Source of the DNA: Syngnathus acus
Lineage: Eukaryota; Chordata; Actinopteri; Syngnathiformes; Syngnathidae
DNA: 64,000 nt
Assembly (NCBI RefSeq): GCF_901709675.1
Contig: NC_051098.1
Coordinates: 13,979,918-14,043,917 of the forward strand
Direction of reading: 5' to 3'
Part shown: positions 11,595-22,531 of the stretch, in pieces
Numbering within the stretch: position 1 is the stretch's first letter
Layout: every line of letters begins with the position of its first letter
Translations under genes and position numbers: made by a program
The notes under the pieces: model-generated
The model's database searches: none
What the model was told of the DNA's origin: nothing
The model's input: only the letters and a program-made list of their open reading frames with translations

Positions 11595-13524
11595 ATGTCT
11601 GCAAGGACCACAGCAAAGTACGTGGAGGAAAAGGACCGTAGTCGTCAACGACTGGAAGCTCTTTGGCTGCAGCCTTATGTTGTGTTGCACAGAGCAGGTC
11701 AGTACACGTCTATTATGAACCCTCTTCCAGTGTTTATGTTTAGTAGAATTCTATCAAAGTCATTGTCAGATTGAAAAAGTCATGGTATAGGTTTGAGCAG
11801 TTTCTCTTCAACTGTAACTTTCATTGTTAATGTGATTGTCTTGTTTTGCAGACATCAGTGAAGCTATTCTTGCTAAGCAGCAGGAGCCAGAGCGCACTCG
11901 CATTAAAGAGGAAGATCTGGCCAAAGAGGTCCACCACTTCAATGGACAAATGGAGCAGAGGTTTCTTTGCTCTATAAAAGAGGAGGAAGAGCCGGAGCGG
12001 CCTTGTACTAAAGAGGAGGGAGAGGACTCCTGCGACATTAAGAAGGAGGAGGAAACCTGCAAGATGCCATTGACTGGTGTTCCTGTGAAGCATTTAGGTG
12101 AGCGTCAACATGAGGTGAGCAAAGGGGCAGAGCTTCCAAGCTGCAGCTCTCGTCAACCAATGACCAGAGAAGGGGATGAAGACCACTGTGGGGGATCACA
12201 AGCAGCTCCACCACCATCAGATACTGATGACGTGTCGTCACATGTTCCTGCTGCTGCTGCTGAGGAGTCTCAAAACAAACACAGGCATTGTTCTCAGTGT
12301 GGATTTTTTTTTGCTCATAGCAGTAGTTTGAAACAACACATGAGAATCCACACAAGAAAGAAAAAGTGTTCCCAGAAATTTGGTCGTAAGGGAAATCGAA
12401 CAATCCATACAAGAACCCACACTGGTGAGAAACCTTCAACATGCTCTGTTTGTGGCCAAACATTCGGTTGTAAGGGAAGTCTAACAATCCATACAAGAAC
12501 CCACACTGGTGAGAAACCTTTTTCATGCTCAGTTTGTGGCCAAAGATTTTCACTGAAGGAAAACTTAAAACGTCATACAGGAATCCACGCTGGTGAGAAA
12601 CCTTTTTCATGCTCTGTTTGTGGCCAGAAATTCTCTCATAGGGGAACTTTTAAAAGTCATACAATATTCCACTCTGGTGAGAAACCTTTTTCATGCTCTG
12701 TTTGTGGCCAGAAATTCTCTGAGAAGGGAAACTTAAAAAGTCATACAAGAATCCACACTGGCGAGAAACCTTTTTCATGCTCAGTTTGTGGCCAAACATT
12801 CTCTCAGAGGGGAAATCTAAAAAGTCATACAAGAATCCACACTGGTGAGAAACCTTTTTCATGCTCAGTTTGTGGCCAATTATTCTCTGACAAGGGAAAC
12901 TTAAAAAGTCATACAAGAATCCACACTGGGGAGAAACCTTTTTCATGTTCAGTTTGTGGCCAAAAATTTTCTGACAAGGGATGTTTGAAAAACCATACAA
13001 GAGTCCACACTGGTGAGAAACCGTTTTCATGCTCCGTTTGTGGCCAAACATTCTCTCGGAGGGAACATCTAAAACGTCATACAAGAATCCACACTGGCGA
13101 GAAACCTTTTTCATGCTCTCTTTGTGGCCAGAAATTCTCTAGGAAGGGAAGCTTAAAAAGCCATACAACAACCCACTCTGGTGAGAAACCTTTTTCATGC
13201 TCTGTTTGTGGCCAGAAATTCTCTGAGAAGGGAAACTTAAAAAGTCATACAAGAATCCACACTGGCGAGAAACCTTTTTCATGCTCAGTTTGTGGCCAAA
13301 CATTCTCTCAGAGGGGACATCTAAAAAGTCATACAAGAATCCACACTGGCGAGAAACCTTTTTCATGCTCAGTTTGTGGCCAAAAATTCTCTGCCAAGGG
13401 AACCTTAAAAAGTCATACAAGAAGAATCCACCCTGGCGAGAACCCTGTTGCCTGCTCAGTCAGTTGCCAAAGAGTCTCTGTTGAGAATTCTGAGTGTCTT
13501 GGGGAGATGAGCAGTGATCCGTGA
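11595..13524 (+). CDS. C2H2 zinc-finger protein, array copy 2
   Basis: Probable sequence-specific nuclear DNA-binding repressor or activator; targets unknown. Coding exons are 11595-11697 (34 codons plus one base) and 11852-13524, giving 591 aa. The first exon begins [20 protein letters not shown] and ends at LHRA. Exon 2 starts [11 protein letters not shown], then an acidic linker with RIKEE, SIKEE and DIKKE. About 14 fingers follow. Finger 2 has lost its first Cys pair through a short in-frame deletion (KKKCSQKF), so 13 look intact. The last finger ends in an unusual HTRRIH (four residues between the His ligands) before a tail ending GEMSSDP that all copies share. Linkers are the canonical TGEKPF type, with SGEKPF twice. 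Poly(A) signals lie at 13672 and 13864. Confidence 0.88.
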
Positions 13525-13870
13525 AGTTCTCACCTTCTATTTGAGCAGACTTTATGAGTTTATGCATCAATGATAATTCTATTCTAGTATGTACCTTTTG
13601 ATTGAGATGCTGAACTCCTTGTCTTTATTACAGTGAGAAGTTCATAATTTAGCTTTAGTCATGGATTTTAAAATAAAGTTAACCGGCCTCGGGACGATAA
13701 TAGTTTTGTATTTTCTATTATACTTGATGTTTATTTTGGTTTTAGTTGTGTTTTTTTTTTTAACTGCAATTAGTTTTAATTCCTATTCCGGGCAAGTTGC
13801 TTAGTTATTATTAGTGTCTGTTTAGGATTTTGTTTTGTTCAGCTTTTCATGTTCATGTGGATCAATAAAA
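13525..13870 (+). terminator. 3-prime UTR and poly(A) signals, zinc-finger copy 2
   Basis: AATAAA occurs at 13672-13677 and 13864-13869. The block from the stop codon to the second signal is nearly the same after copies 2-6, so the 3-prime UTR is part of the duplicated unit. Confidence 0.55.
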
Positions 13871-14109
13871 TGAAAAAAAATAGTGTCGATATCCCCCATT
13901 TTTCTTCAACAGTTTTTTTGTTACTTTGCCTTGCTACTAACACTTTAAAATGTACTTGAGATGCATATTAAGACATTTCATGAAAGAGTTGTTTACTTCA
14001 CAGTACTCATTGAAGTCTCAACCTCTTACCTTGTACGTGCTCTAGTCACATTGATATAACTTAAACAGACATTTAAATATACAACTATGTACGCTTTTGC
14101 TGTAAAGTT

Positions 14110-14330
14110 GGGGTGCGTTTATTTATCATGCTAGATGTGAAAACGAGTGGGCCGTATCTTTGCAAAGTACAGGCAAATACGTGAGTGTAGTTCGCCTCCA
14201 ACTTCACTGGTCAACAACATAAAAACGTCCCAGCGTCTTCCGCTAGAGGGCGTCCGGGACCTCACTCAAATGACATCATCATTACGTGACAGGAAGTAAA
14301 ATCGACTGCACATAATCGCTGAAACTTTCT
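14110..14330 (+). promoter_or_regulatory. Truncated type A leader upstream of zinc-finger copy 3
   Basis: This matches the type A leader from TGCGTTTATTTATCATGCTA through AAGTAAAATCGACTGCACAT, but breaks off at CGCTGAAAC. It therefore lacks the rest of the untranslated exon and its donor. About 300 bases present before copy 5 at the same place are missing here. Copy 3 may depend on the type B segment that follows. Confidence 0.5.
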
Positions 14331-14334
14331 GGTA

Positions 14335-14696
14335 ATCACGTTTGCTAAAACCGGTCCGATCGACATGAAATGTCGTTTCGTGTTATTGGGTCGCTGTAAG
14401 TTCACGTTGCAAACAAAACAAGTTAAAGTTGACACCTATTGCGTGTTGATTGAGATGTCCGTCGTTGAGAAAGAAAAACAAAGGTGTGGAGTTATAGTTG
14501 GTTCTTTATTGGCAAGATCTTGGGTTGTTTAATGGCGGTCAGTACACGCGGCAATACAGCAGATGAAACAACAACCCAGGCAAGAAGGTTTACGACTGTC
14601 TGGAAAAGGCAGGAAAGCAAAAGGATGTCCTTATAAGGTAAATCTCTGCTCTGCTGTTGCCTGACCATTTTCATTTTGCTAGGAATTCCTAGGTAC
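14335..14696 (+). repeat. Type B leader segment, part 1 (before copy 3)
   Basis: Starts ATCACGTTTGCTAAAACCGG and ends AATTCCTAGGTAC. A near-identical segment lies at 22532-22893 before copy 5 and nowhere else in the window. It contains two donor-like sites (GCT|GTAAGT near 14395 and AAG|GTAAAT near 14637). The small open frame present in the copy 5 version is interrupted here by TAA (GTTTAATGG against GTTTCATGG). Confidence 0.6.
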
Positions 14697-15826
14697 GTTA
14701 TGGAATGGGGTCGAAATACAAAAGGTCCTGCCTAGCTACAAAAACAGATATGCTCAAACCTCATTGAATAAAGTACATAAGCAGACAAGTATATTCACAT
14801 ATCAAATCAATAAAAGAAACATTTTAAGCATATAATTATACCTACACACCAAATCAATAAAGAAGACATAACTAGACATTTTTGATAGGTGGTAATGACA
14901 AAGGTTTTTATAACTTTATGATCTGATATATATTTCTGAGCACTTTGAAATAACAAATGTTTTTGATATATTGCCTAAATAACTTAAAAACCCTTAAGGA
15001 ACTGTGTAATGCATGCCTGATGTTTTTTCTAAATCATGGACACGGCCAGGGTCGTCTAGAATGTTCAGTACTTGATTAGATCTTGTGTTTTGATTAAACG
15101 TCATATGTTGCCTAATGCTAGACGCCAGCTTTTCGATTACTACTGAACGTTCTGCACAGAGGGAAATGTTTTGCCTAACAAAGAAAAGATATGGTTGGAA
15201 GCATGATTAAACTAAGAACACGATGAATGGATGAGGTGCGACAGTGTATGTGCAAGAATGGAGCAGAATGTTTACAGGAAGGTCACTTGGAGATAAAACC
15301 AGCAGGTGCCAGAGGGAGACAGCCAAGAACTCGGCCAAAGATGATCGCCAAGGCCGAAAGTCGGGATGGAAGACAACAGCCCCCACACACACCGAATCGC
15401 CCATAATCAGCACCCACTCCCATGGAATCAAAATCTCCTGCGAACTTGCCACACCCCCTGACTCATCACCCATCAAACTCGGCCCACACTGGCATGTGCA
15501 ACTGAATATAAGCTGACCAAAGAACCTTGAACGTTCCCTTTTCGGAACGGAGACTTTCTGCTCTTGAGCATGGTCGCACGGAAGGCCCAGCGCCGTATTG
15601 TACTTTCCTGAAAACAGAGCTTTCTTAACAAGAATTGTGAGTGAACTCAACCAACCTGTGTAAGTCTAATTTCTGCTTCAGTGTCTTAGCATTTTCCTAA
15701 ATCTGAAGAAATCAAACGAGCACGCAGTGAGTAAATTGGATAACAGGTGATTGGCAATGGCTTTTGCCGTGAGGCGCAGATAGCGCGCTCCCTAAATTGT
15801 GGACAAAATCCAACATACTACATAGG
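14697..15826. mobile_element. Insertion of about 1.1 kb found only before copy 3
   Basis: Compared with the matching sequence before copy 5, this stretch interrupts the type B leader between AATTCCTAGGTAC and the TACATAGGCGTTGTGG continuation. It has several AATAAA signals (about 14767, 14805, 14857) and a TATA-like GAATATAAGCTGACC at about 15504. A stretch rich in paired motifs (GAACGTTC, TTCGGAAC) follows. This loosely recalls an LTR, but no clean TG..CA ends or clear target-site duplication were found. No protein-coding domain is seen. The type of element is therefore not settled. Confidence 0.45.
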
Positions 15827-16015
15827 CGTTGTGGAACAATGCAACTAGACTGTCTTTTGCTAAGTTTATTTTCACGCCAAACTATCTAGCACAACACAAA
15901 ACACTATTGCGTCAATAACCTATAGTCAATTACTTCAAAAGATAGTTCGCTCGCTGCTGTCCAAAAGACACTGAGCCAAACATCGTTGAACAAGTGTTGT
16001 GATTGCAGTGTGAAA

Positions 16016-17873
16016 ATGTCTGCAAGGACCACAGCAAAGTACGTGGAGGAAAAGGACCGTAGTCGTCGACGACTGGAAGCTCTTTGGCTGCAGCCTTATG
16101 TTGTGTTGCACAGTGCAGGTCAGTACACGTCTATTGTGAACCCTCTTCCCGTGTTTATGTTTCGTAGAATTCTATCAAAGTCATTGTCAGATTGAAAAAG
16201 GTCTTGTACAGGTTTGAGCAGTTTCTCTTCAACTGTAACTTTCATTGTTAATGTGATTGTCTTGTTTTGCAGACATCAGTGAAGCTATTCTTGCTAAGCA
16301 GCAGGAGCCAGAGCGCACTCGCATTAAAGAGGAAGATGTGGCCAAAGAGGTCCACCACTTCAATGGACAAATGGAGCAGAGGTTTCTTTGCTCTATAAAA
16401 GAGGAGGAAGAGCCGGAGCGGCCTTGTACTAAAGAGGAGGGAGAGGACTCCTGCGACATTAAAAAGGAGGAGGAAACCTGCAAGATGCCATTGACTGGTG
16501 TTCCTGTGAAGCGTTTAGATGAGGGTCAACATGAGGTGAGCAAAGGGGCGGAGCTTCCAAGCTGCAGCTCTAGTCAACAAATGACCAGAGAAGGGGATGG
16601 AGACCACTGTGGGGGATCACAAGCAGCTCCACCATCAGATAATGATGACGTGTCGTCACATCTTCCTGATGCTGCTGCTGAGGAGTCTCAAAACAAACAC
16701 AGGCAATGTTCTCACTGTGGAATTTTTTTTGCTCATAGCAGTAGTTTGAAACAACACATGAGAATCCACACTAGAGAGAAACCTTTTTCATGCTCAGTTT
16801 GTGGCCAAACATTCTCTCAGTGGGGAAATCTAAATAAGCACACAAGAATCCACACTGGCGAGAAACCTTTTTCCTGCTCAGATTGTGGCCAAAAATTCTC
16901 ACGGAGGGATCATTTAAAAAGACATACAAGAATCCACACTGGTGAGAAACCTTTTTCATGCTCAGTTTGTGGCCAGAAATTCTCTCACATGGGAAGCTTA
17001 ATCAGGCACACAAGAATCCACACTGGTGAGAAACCTTTTTCATGCTCAGTTTGTGGCCAAAACTTCTCTCAGAGGGGAACCTTAAAAAGTCATACAAGAA
17101 TCCACACTGGCGAGAAACCTTTTTCATGCTCAGTTTGTGGCCAGAAATTCTCTCAGAGGGGACAGCTAAATGAGCACACAAGAATCCACACTGGCGAGAA
17201 ACCTTTTTCATGCTCAGTTTGTGGCCAAAACTTCTCTCAGAGGGGAACCTTAAAAAGTCATACAAGAATCCACACTGGTGAGAAACCTTTTTCATGCTCA
17301 GTTTGTGGCCAAAAATTCTCTCAGAAGCAACATTTAAATACGCACAGAATAGTCCACACTGGTGAGAAACCTTTTTCATGCTCAGTTTGTGGCCAAAGAT
17401 TTTCACTGAAGTCACACTTAAAAAGTCATACAAGAATCCACACCGGTGAGAAACCTTTTTCATGCTCAGTTTGTGGCCAATTATTCTCTGACAAGGGAAG
17501 CTTAAAAAGGCATACAAGAATCCACACTGGTGAGAAACCTTTTTCATGCTCTGTTTGTGGCCAGAAATTCTCTCATAGGGGAACTTTTAAAAGTCATACA
17601 AGAATCCACACTGGCGAGAAACCTTTCTCATGCTCAGTTTGTGGCCAAAAATTCTCTCAGAAGCAACATTTAAATACGCACAGAATAGTCCACACTGGTA
17701 AGAAACCTTTTTCATGCTCAGTTTGTGGCCAAAAATTCTCTGCCAAGGGAACCTTAAAAAGTCATACAAGAAGAATCCACCCTGGCGAGAACCCTGTTGC
17801 CTGCTCAGTCAGTTGCCAAAGAGTCTCTGTTGAGAATTCTGAGTGTCTTGGGGAGATGAGCAGTGATCCGTGA
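16016..17873 (+). CDS. C2H2 zinc-finger protein, array copy 3
   Basis: Coding exons are 16016-16118 and 16273-17873, giving 567 aa. The first exon reads [20 protein letters not shown] and differs from its sisters by only a few residues. The acidic linker has the same three IKxE motifs, and 13 fingers follow. Helix positions (-1 to 6) include HSSSLKQ, QWGNLNK, RRDHLKR, HMGSLIR, QRGTLKS, QRGQLNE and QKQHLNT; the QRGTLKS and QKQHLNT fingers each occur twice. The final HTRRIH finger and GEMSSDP tail are present. The coding exon is preceded by GTGATTGCAG (ends 16008), the type B junction. Poly(A) signal at 18212. DNA targets cannot be derived reliably from sequence by eye. Confidence 0.88.
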
Positions 17874-18217
17874 AGTTCTCACCTTCTATTTGAGCAGACT
17901 TTATGAGTTTATGCATCAATGATAATTCTATTCTAGTATGTACCTTTTGATTGAGATGCTGAACTCCTTTCCTTTATTACAGTGAGAAGTTCATATTTTA
18001 GCTTTAGTCATGAATTTGAAAATAAAGTTAACCGGCCTCGGGACGATAATAGTTTTGTATTTTCTATTATACTTGATGTTTATTTTGGTTTTAGTTGTGT
18101 TTTTTTTTTAACTGCAATTAGTTTTAATTCCTATTCCGTGCAAGTTGCTTAGTTTTTATTAGTGTCTGTTTAGGATTTTGTTTTGTTCAGCTTTTCATGT
18201 TCATGTGGATCAATAAA
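17874..18217 (+). terminator. 3-prime UTR and poly(A) signals, zinc-finger copy 3
   Basis: Same block as after copy 2. A final AATAAA lies at 18212-18217 in the shared GGATCAATAAAATGA context. Confidence 0.55.
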
Positions 18218-18454
18218 ATGACAAAAGAAATAGTGTTGGATATCCCCCATTTTTCTTTTTTGTTACTTTTCCTTGCTACTAACACTTTAAAATGTACTTG
18301 AGATGCATATTAAGACATTTCATTAAAGAGTTGTTTACTTCACAGTACTCATTGAAGTCTCAACCTCTTACCTTGTACGTGCTCTAGTCACATTGATAGA
18401 ACTTAAACAGACATTTAAATATACAAATATGTACGCTTTTGCTGAAAAGTTGGG

Positions 18455-18759
18455 GTGCGTTTATTTATCATGCTAGATGTGAAAACGAGTGGGCCGTATC
18501 TTTGCAAAGTACAGGCAAGTACGTGAGTGTAGTTCGCCTCCAACTGGTCAACAACATAAAAACGTCCCAGCGTCTTCCGCTAGAGGGCGTCCGGGACCTC
18601 ACTCAAATGACGTCATCATTACGTAGCAGGAAGTAAAATCGACTGCACATGAGCACCGAAACAGAGGCGTGTCGCCTTCCATTCCGCTGCATCAAATAAA
18701 CACGCAACTTATGTGATAAATCGTTAGCCTTAGCTACACTACAACCGCAACGACGAAAG
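18455..18759 (+). promoter_or_regulatory. Zinc-finger array leader, copy 4 (type A)
   Basis: Same repeated leader as before copies 2 and 6, ending CAACGACGAAAG|GTGAGT (intron from 18760). A next-exon acceptor GTTTCAG ends at 19077. A short deletion after CGCCTCCAACT is shared with the copy 6 leader and absent from those before copies 2, 3 and 5, which supports a common origin of copies 4 and 6. Confidence 0.6.
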
Positions 18760-19121
18760 GTGAGTTACGAGTACTATAGACCTAAGTTATCATGTTAGCA
18801 CCCGAGTAGTACTGCTTGGTCACGGTACAGAAGTGCGGCCCGCTTTTATTAGCATGGTAGCTACCACAGTGCTAACTTTATGATATTTATCCTCGACGAA
18901 TGTTGGATCTCAAATGAGCCATCATCACATGCTGCTTCTTGTCCGTATCAAGACGAATACTGCACTGTGGGAATACTCAAAGTCGAGGATTAGCAGTGAT
19001 GGTTGCAGGCATGCTCCCGATGATTTTAAAACTCGCGAGTTGAATAAATACCGGTTGTCTTCTCGTCTTTGTTTCAGTGTGTCTGTTCCTACTTAGACTT
19101 GACAGTGGTTGCAGTGTGATA

Positions 19122-21408
19122 ATGTCTGCAAGGACCACAGCAAAGTACGTGGAGGAAAAGGACCGTAGTCGTCAACGACTGGAAGCTCTTTGGCTGCAGC
19201 CTTATGTTGTGTTGCACAGAGCAGGTCAGTACACGTCTATTATGAATCCTCATCCAGTGTTTATATTTAGTAGAATTCTATCAAAGTCATCGTCAGATTG
19301 AAAAAGGTCTTGTACAGGTTTGAGCAGTTTCTCTTCAACTGTAACTTTCATTGTTAATGTGATTGTCTTGTTTTGCAGACATCAGTGAAGCTATTCTTGC
19401 TAAGCAGCAGGAGCCAGAGCGCACTCGCATTAAAGAGGAAGATGTGGCCAAAGAGGTCCACCACTTCAATGGACAAATGGAGCAGAGGTTTCTTTGCTCT
19501 ATAAAAGAGGAGGAAGAGCCGGAGCGGCCTTGTACTAAAGAGGAGGGAGAGGACTCCTGCGACATTAAAAAGGAGGAGGAGGAAGATACCTGCAAGATGC
19601 CATTGACTGGTGTTCCTGTGAAGCGTTTAGATGAGGGTCAACATGAGGTGAGCAAAGGGGCGGAGCTTCCAAGCTGCAGCTCTAGTCAACAAATGACCAG
19701 AGAAGGGGATGGAGACCACTGTGGGGGATCACAAGCAGCTCCACCACCATCAGATAGTGATGACGTGTCGTCACATGTTCCTGCTGCTGCTGCTGAGGAG
19801 TCTCAAAACAAACACAGGCAATGTTCTCACTGTGGAATTTCTTTTGCTCATAGCAGTAGTTTGAAACAACACATGAGAATCCACACTGGCGAGAAACCTT
19901 TTTCATGCTCAGTTTGTGGCCAAATATTCTCTCAGAGTGGAGCTTTAAAAAGCCATACAAGAACCCACACTGGTGAGAAACCTTTTTCATGCTCTGTTTG
20001 TGGTCAGAAATTCTCTGAGAAGGGAAGCCTAAAACGTCATACAAGAACCCACACTGGTGAGAAACCTTTTTCATGCTCTGTTTGTGGTCAGAAATTCTCT
20101 GAGAAGGGAAGCCTAAAACGTCATACAAGAATCCACACTGGCGAGAAACCTTTTTCGTGCTCAGTTTGTGGCCAATTATTCTCTGACAAGGGAACCTTAA
20201 AAAGTCATACAAGAATCCACACTGGCGAGAAACCTTTTTCATGCTCAGTTTGTGGCCAAAGATTTTCACTGAAGTCACACTTAAAAAGTCATACAAGAAT
20301 CCACACTGGCGAGAAACCTTTTTCATGCTCAGTTTGTGGCCAAAGATTTTCACTGAAGTCACACTTAAAAAGTCATACAAGAATCCACACTGGTGAGAAA
20401 CCGTTTTCATGCTCAGTTTGTGGCCAATTATTCTCTGACAAGGGAACCTTAAAAAGTCATACAAGAATCCACACTGGTGAGAGACCTTTTTCATGCTCAG
20501 TTTGTGGCCAAAAATTCTCTCGCAGGGAAAGCTTAATCGGGCACACAAGAATCCACACTGGCGAGAAACCTTTTTCATGCTCAGTTTGTGGCCAAAAATT
20601 CTCTCAGAGGGCACATCAAAATAAGCACACAAGAATCCACACTGGCGAGAAACCTTCTTCATGCTCAGTTTGTGGCCAAACATTCTCTCAGAGGGGAAGT
20701 TTAAATAAGCACACAAGAATCCACACTGGCGAGAAACCTTTTTCATGCTCAGTTTGTGGCCAAAAATTCTCTCAGAGCGGAAATCTAAATAAGCACACAA
20801 GAATCCACACTGGCGAGAAACCTTTTTCATGCTCAGTTTGTGGCCAAAAATTCTCTCAGATGGCACATCTAAATAAGCACACAAGAATCCACACTGGCGA
20901 GAAACCTTTTTCATGCTCAGTTTGTGGCCAAAAATTCTCTCAGATGGCACATCTAAATAAGCACACAAGAATCCACACTGGCGAGAAACCTTCTTCATGC
21001 TCAGTTTGTGGCCAAAAATTCTCTGAGAGGGGAAGTTTAAATAAGCACACAAGAATCCACACTGGTGAGAAACCTTTTTCATGCTCTGTTTGTGGCCAGA
21101 AATTCTCTGATAAGGGAAACTTAAAACGTCATACAAGAATCCACACTGGCGAGAAACCTTTTTCATGCTCAGTTTGTGGCCAAACATTCTCTCATAGGGA
21201 AACTTTAAAAAGTCATACAAGAATCCACACTGGTGAGAAACCTTTTTCATGCTCAGTTTGTGGCCAAAAATTCTCTGCCAAGAGAACCTTAAAAAGTCAT
21301 ACAAGAAGAATCCACCCTGGCGAGAACCCTGTTGCCTGCTCAGTCAGTTGCCAAAGAGTCTCTGTTGAGAATTCTGAGTGTCTTGGGGAGATGAGCAGTG
21401 ATCCGTGA
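19122..21408 (+). CDS. C2H2 zinc-finger protein, array copy 4 (18 fingers)
   Basis: Longest of the array at 710 aa; coding exons 19122-19224 and 19379-21408. The N-terminal exon and acidic linker are as in the sisters, with the longer EEEEDTCK form. There are eighteen fingers. Three adjacent pairs have the same helix: EKGSLKR twice, LKSHLKS twice and QMAHLNK twice, and the flanking DNA of each pair is almost unchanged. Recent unequal exchange or conversion inside the array is therefore likely. Fingers with NKH after the helix (QRAHQNK, QRGSLNK, QSGNLNK) cluster in the second half. The final finger is AKRTLKS with the four-residue His spacing. Poly(A) signal at 21744. Confidence 0.9.
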
Positions 21409-21749
21409 AGTTCTCACCTTCTATTTGAGCAGACTTTATGAGTTTATGCATCAATGATAATTCTATTCTAGTATGTACCTTATGATTGAGATGCTGAACT
21501 CCTTGTCTTTATTACAATGAGAAGTTCATATTTTAGCTTTAGTCATGAATTTTAAAATAAAGTTAACCGGCCTCGGGACGATAATAGGTTTGTATTTTCT
21601 ATGATACTTGATGTTTATTTTGGTTTTAGTTGTGTTTTTGTAACTGCAATTAGTTTTAATTCCTATTCCGGGCAAGTTGCTTAGTTTTTATTAGTGTCTG
21701 TTTAGGATTTTGTTTTGTTCAGCTTTTCATGTTCATGTGGATCAATAAA
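21409..21749 (+). terminator. 3-prime UTR and poly(A) signals, zinc-finger copy 4
   Basis: Shared downstream block with a final AATAAA at 21744-21749. Confidence 0.55.
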
Positions 21750-21989
21750 ATGAAAAAAAAAATAGTTTTGGATATCCCCCATTTTTCTTTTTTGTTACTT
21801 TGCCTTGCTAATAACACTTTAAAATGTACTTGAGATGCATATTAAGACATTTCATTAAAGAGTTGTTTACTTCACAGTACTCATTGAAGTCTCAACCTCT
21901 TACCTTATACGTGCTCTAGTCACATTGTTATAACTTAAACAGACATTTAAATATACAACTATGTACGCTTTTGCTGTAAAGTTGGGGTG

Positions 21990-22298
21990 TGTTTATTTAT
22001 CATGCTAGATGTGAAAACGAGTGGGCCGTATCTTTGCAAAGTACAGGCAAGTACGTGAGTGTAGTTCGCCTCCAACTTTGCTGGTCAACAACATAAAAAC
22101 GTCCCAGCGTCTTCCGCTAGAGGGCGTCCGGGACCTCACTCAAATGACATCATCATTACGTAGCAGGAAGTAAAATCGACTGCGCATAATCGCTGAAACA
22201 GGAGTTTGTCGCCTTTTATTCGGCTGCATCAGATAAACACGCAATTTACGTGGTGAATTGTTAACCTTAGCTACGCGACAATCGCAACGACGAAAGAG
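21990..22298 (+). promoter_or_regulatory. Full type A leader upstream of zinc-finger copy 5
   Basis: This is a complete version of the leader, with the variant end CGACGAAAGAG|GTAAGT also seen before the pseudogene copy 1. It is followed by the type B segment, so copy 5 may have two alternative first exons. Confidence 0.55.
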
Positions 22299-22531
22299 GT
22301 AAGTTACGACGGTTGACCTAAGTTATCATGTTAGCAGCATGTTAGCAATGTTAATTTGTAGTACTGCTTGGTTGCAGTACGGAAATGCAGCCCGCTTTCA
22401 TTAGCATGGTAGCTACCACAGTGCTAACTTTACGAAATCTAGTTCGATTATCCTCGACAAATGTTGGATCTCAAATAAGGCAGACATGCTCCCGATTTTA
22501 AATCTCAATGCCTTCATGCAATCTACCAGGT

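Noticed and set aside
14697-15826. Calling this insertion a solo LTR of an endogenous retrovirus
   Set aside because: No TG..CA ends, clear target duplication or primer-binding site could be placed, so only a generic insertion is reported.
19862-21300. Regular 84-base repeats that could be mistaken for a CRISPR or satellite array
   Set aside because: The repeats are in-frame zinc-finger codons (C-x2-C, H-x3-H, TGEKPF linker), not spacer-separated repeats.
19682-21304. Minus-strand open frame of 540 codons across zinc-finger copy 4, with similar ones over the other copies
   Set aside because: It is the antisense shadow of an 84-base finger repeat. A period that is a multiple of three with few antisense stops produces long false frames.
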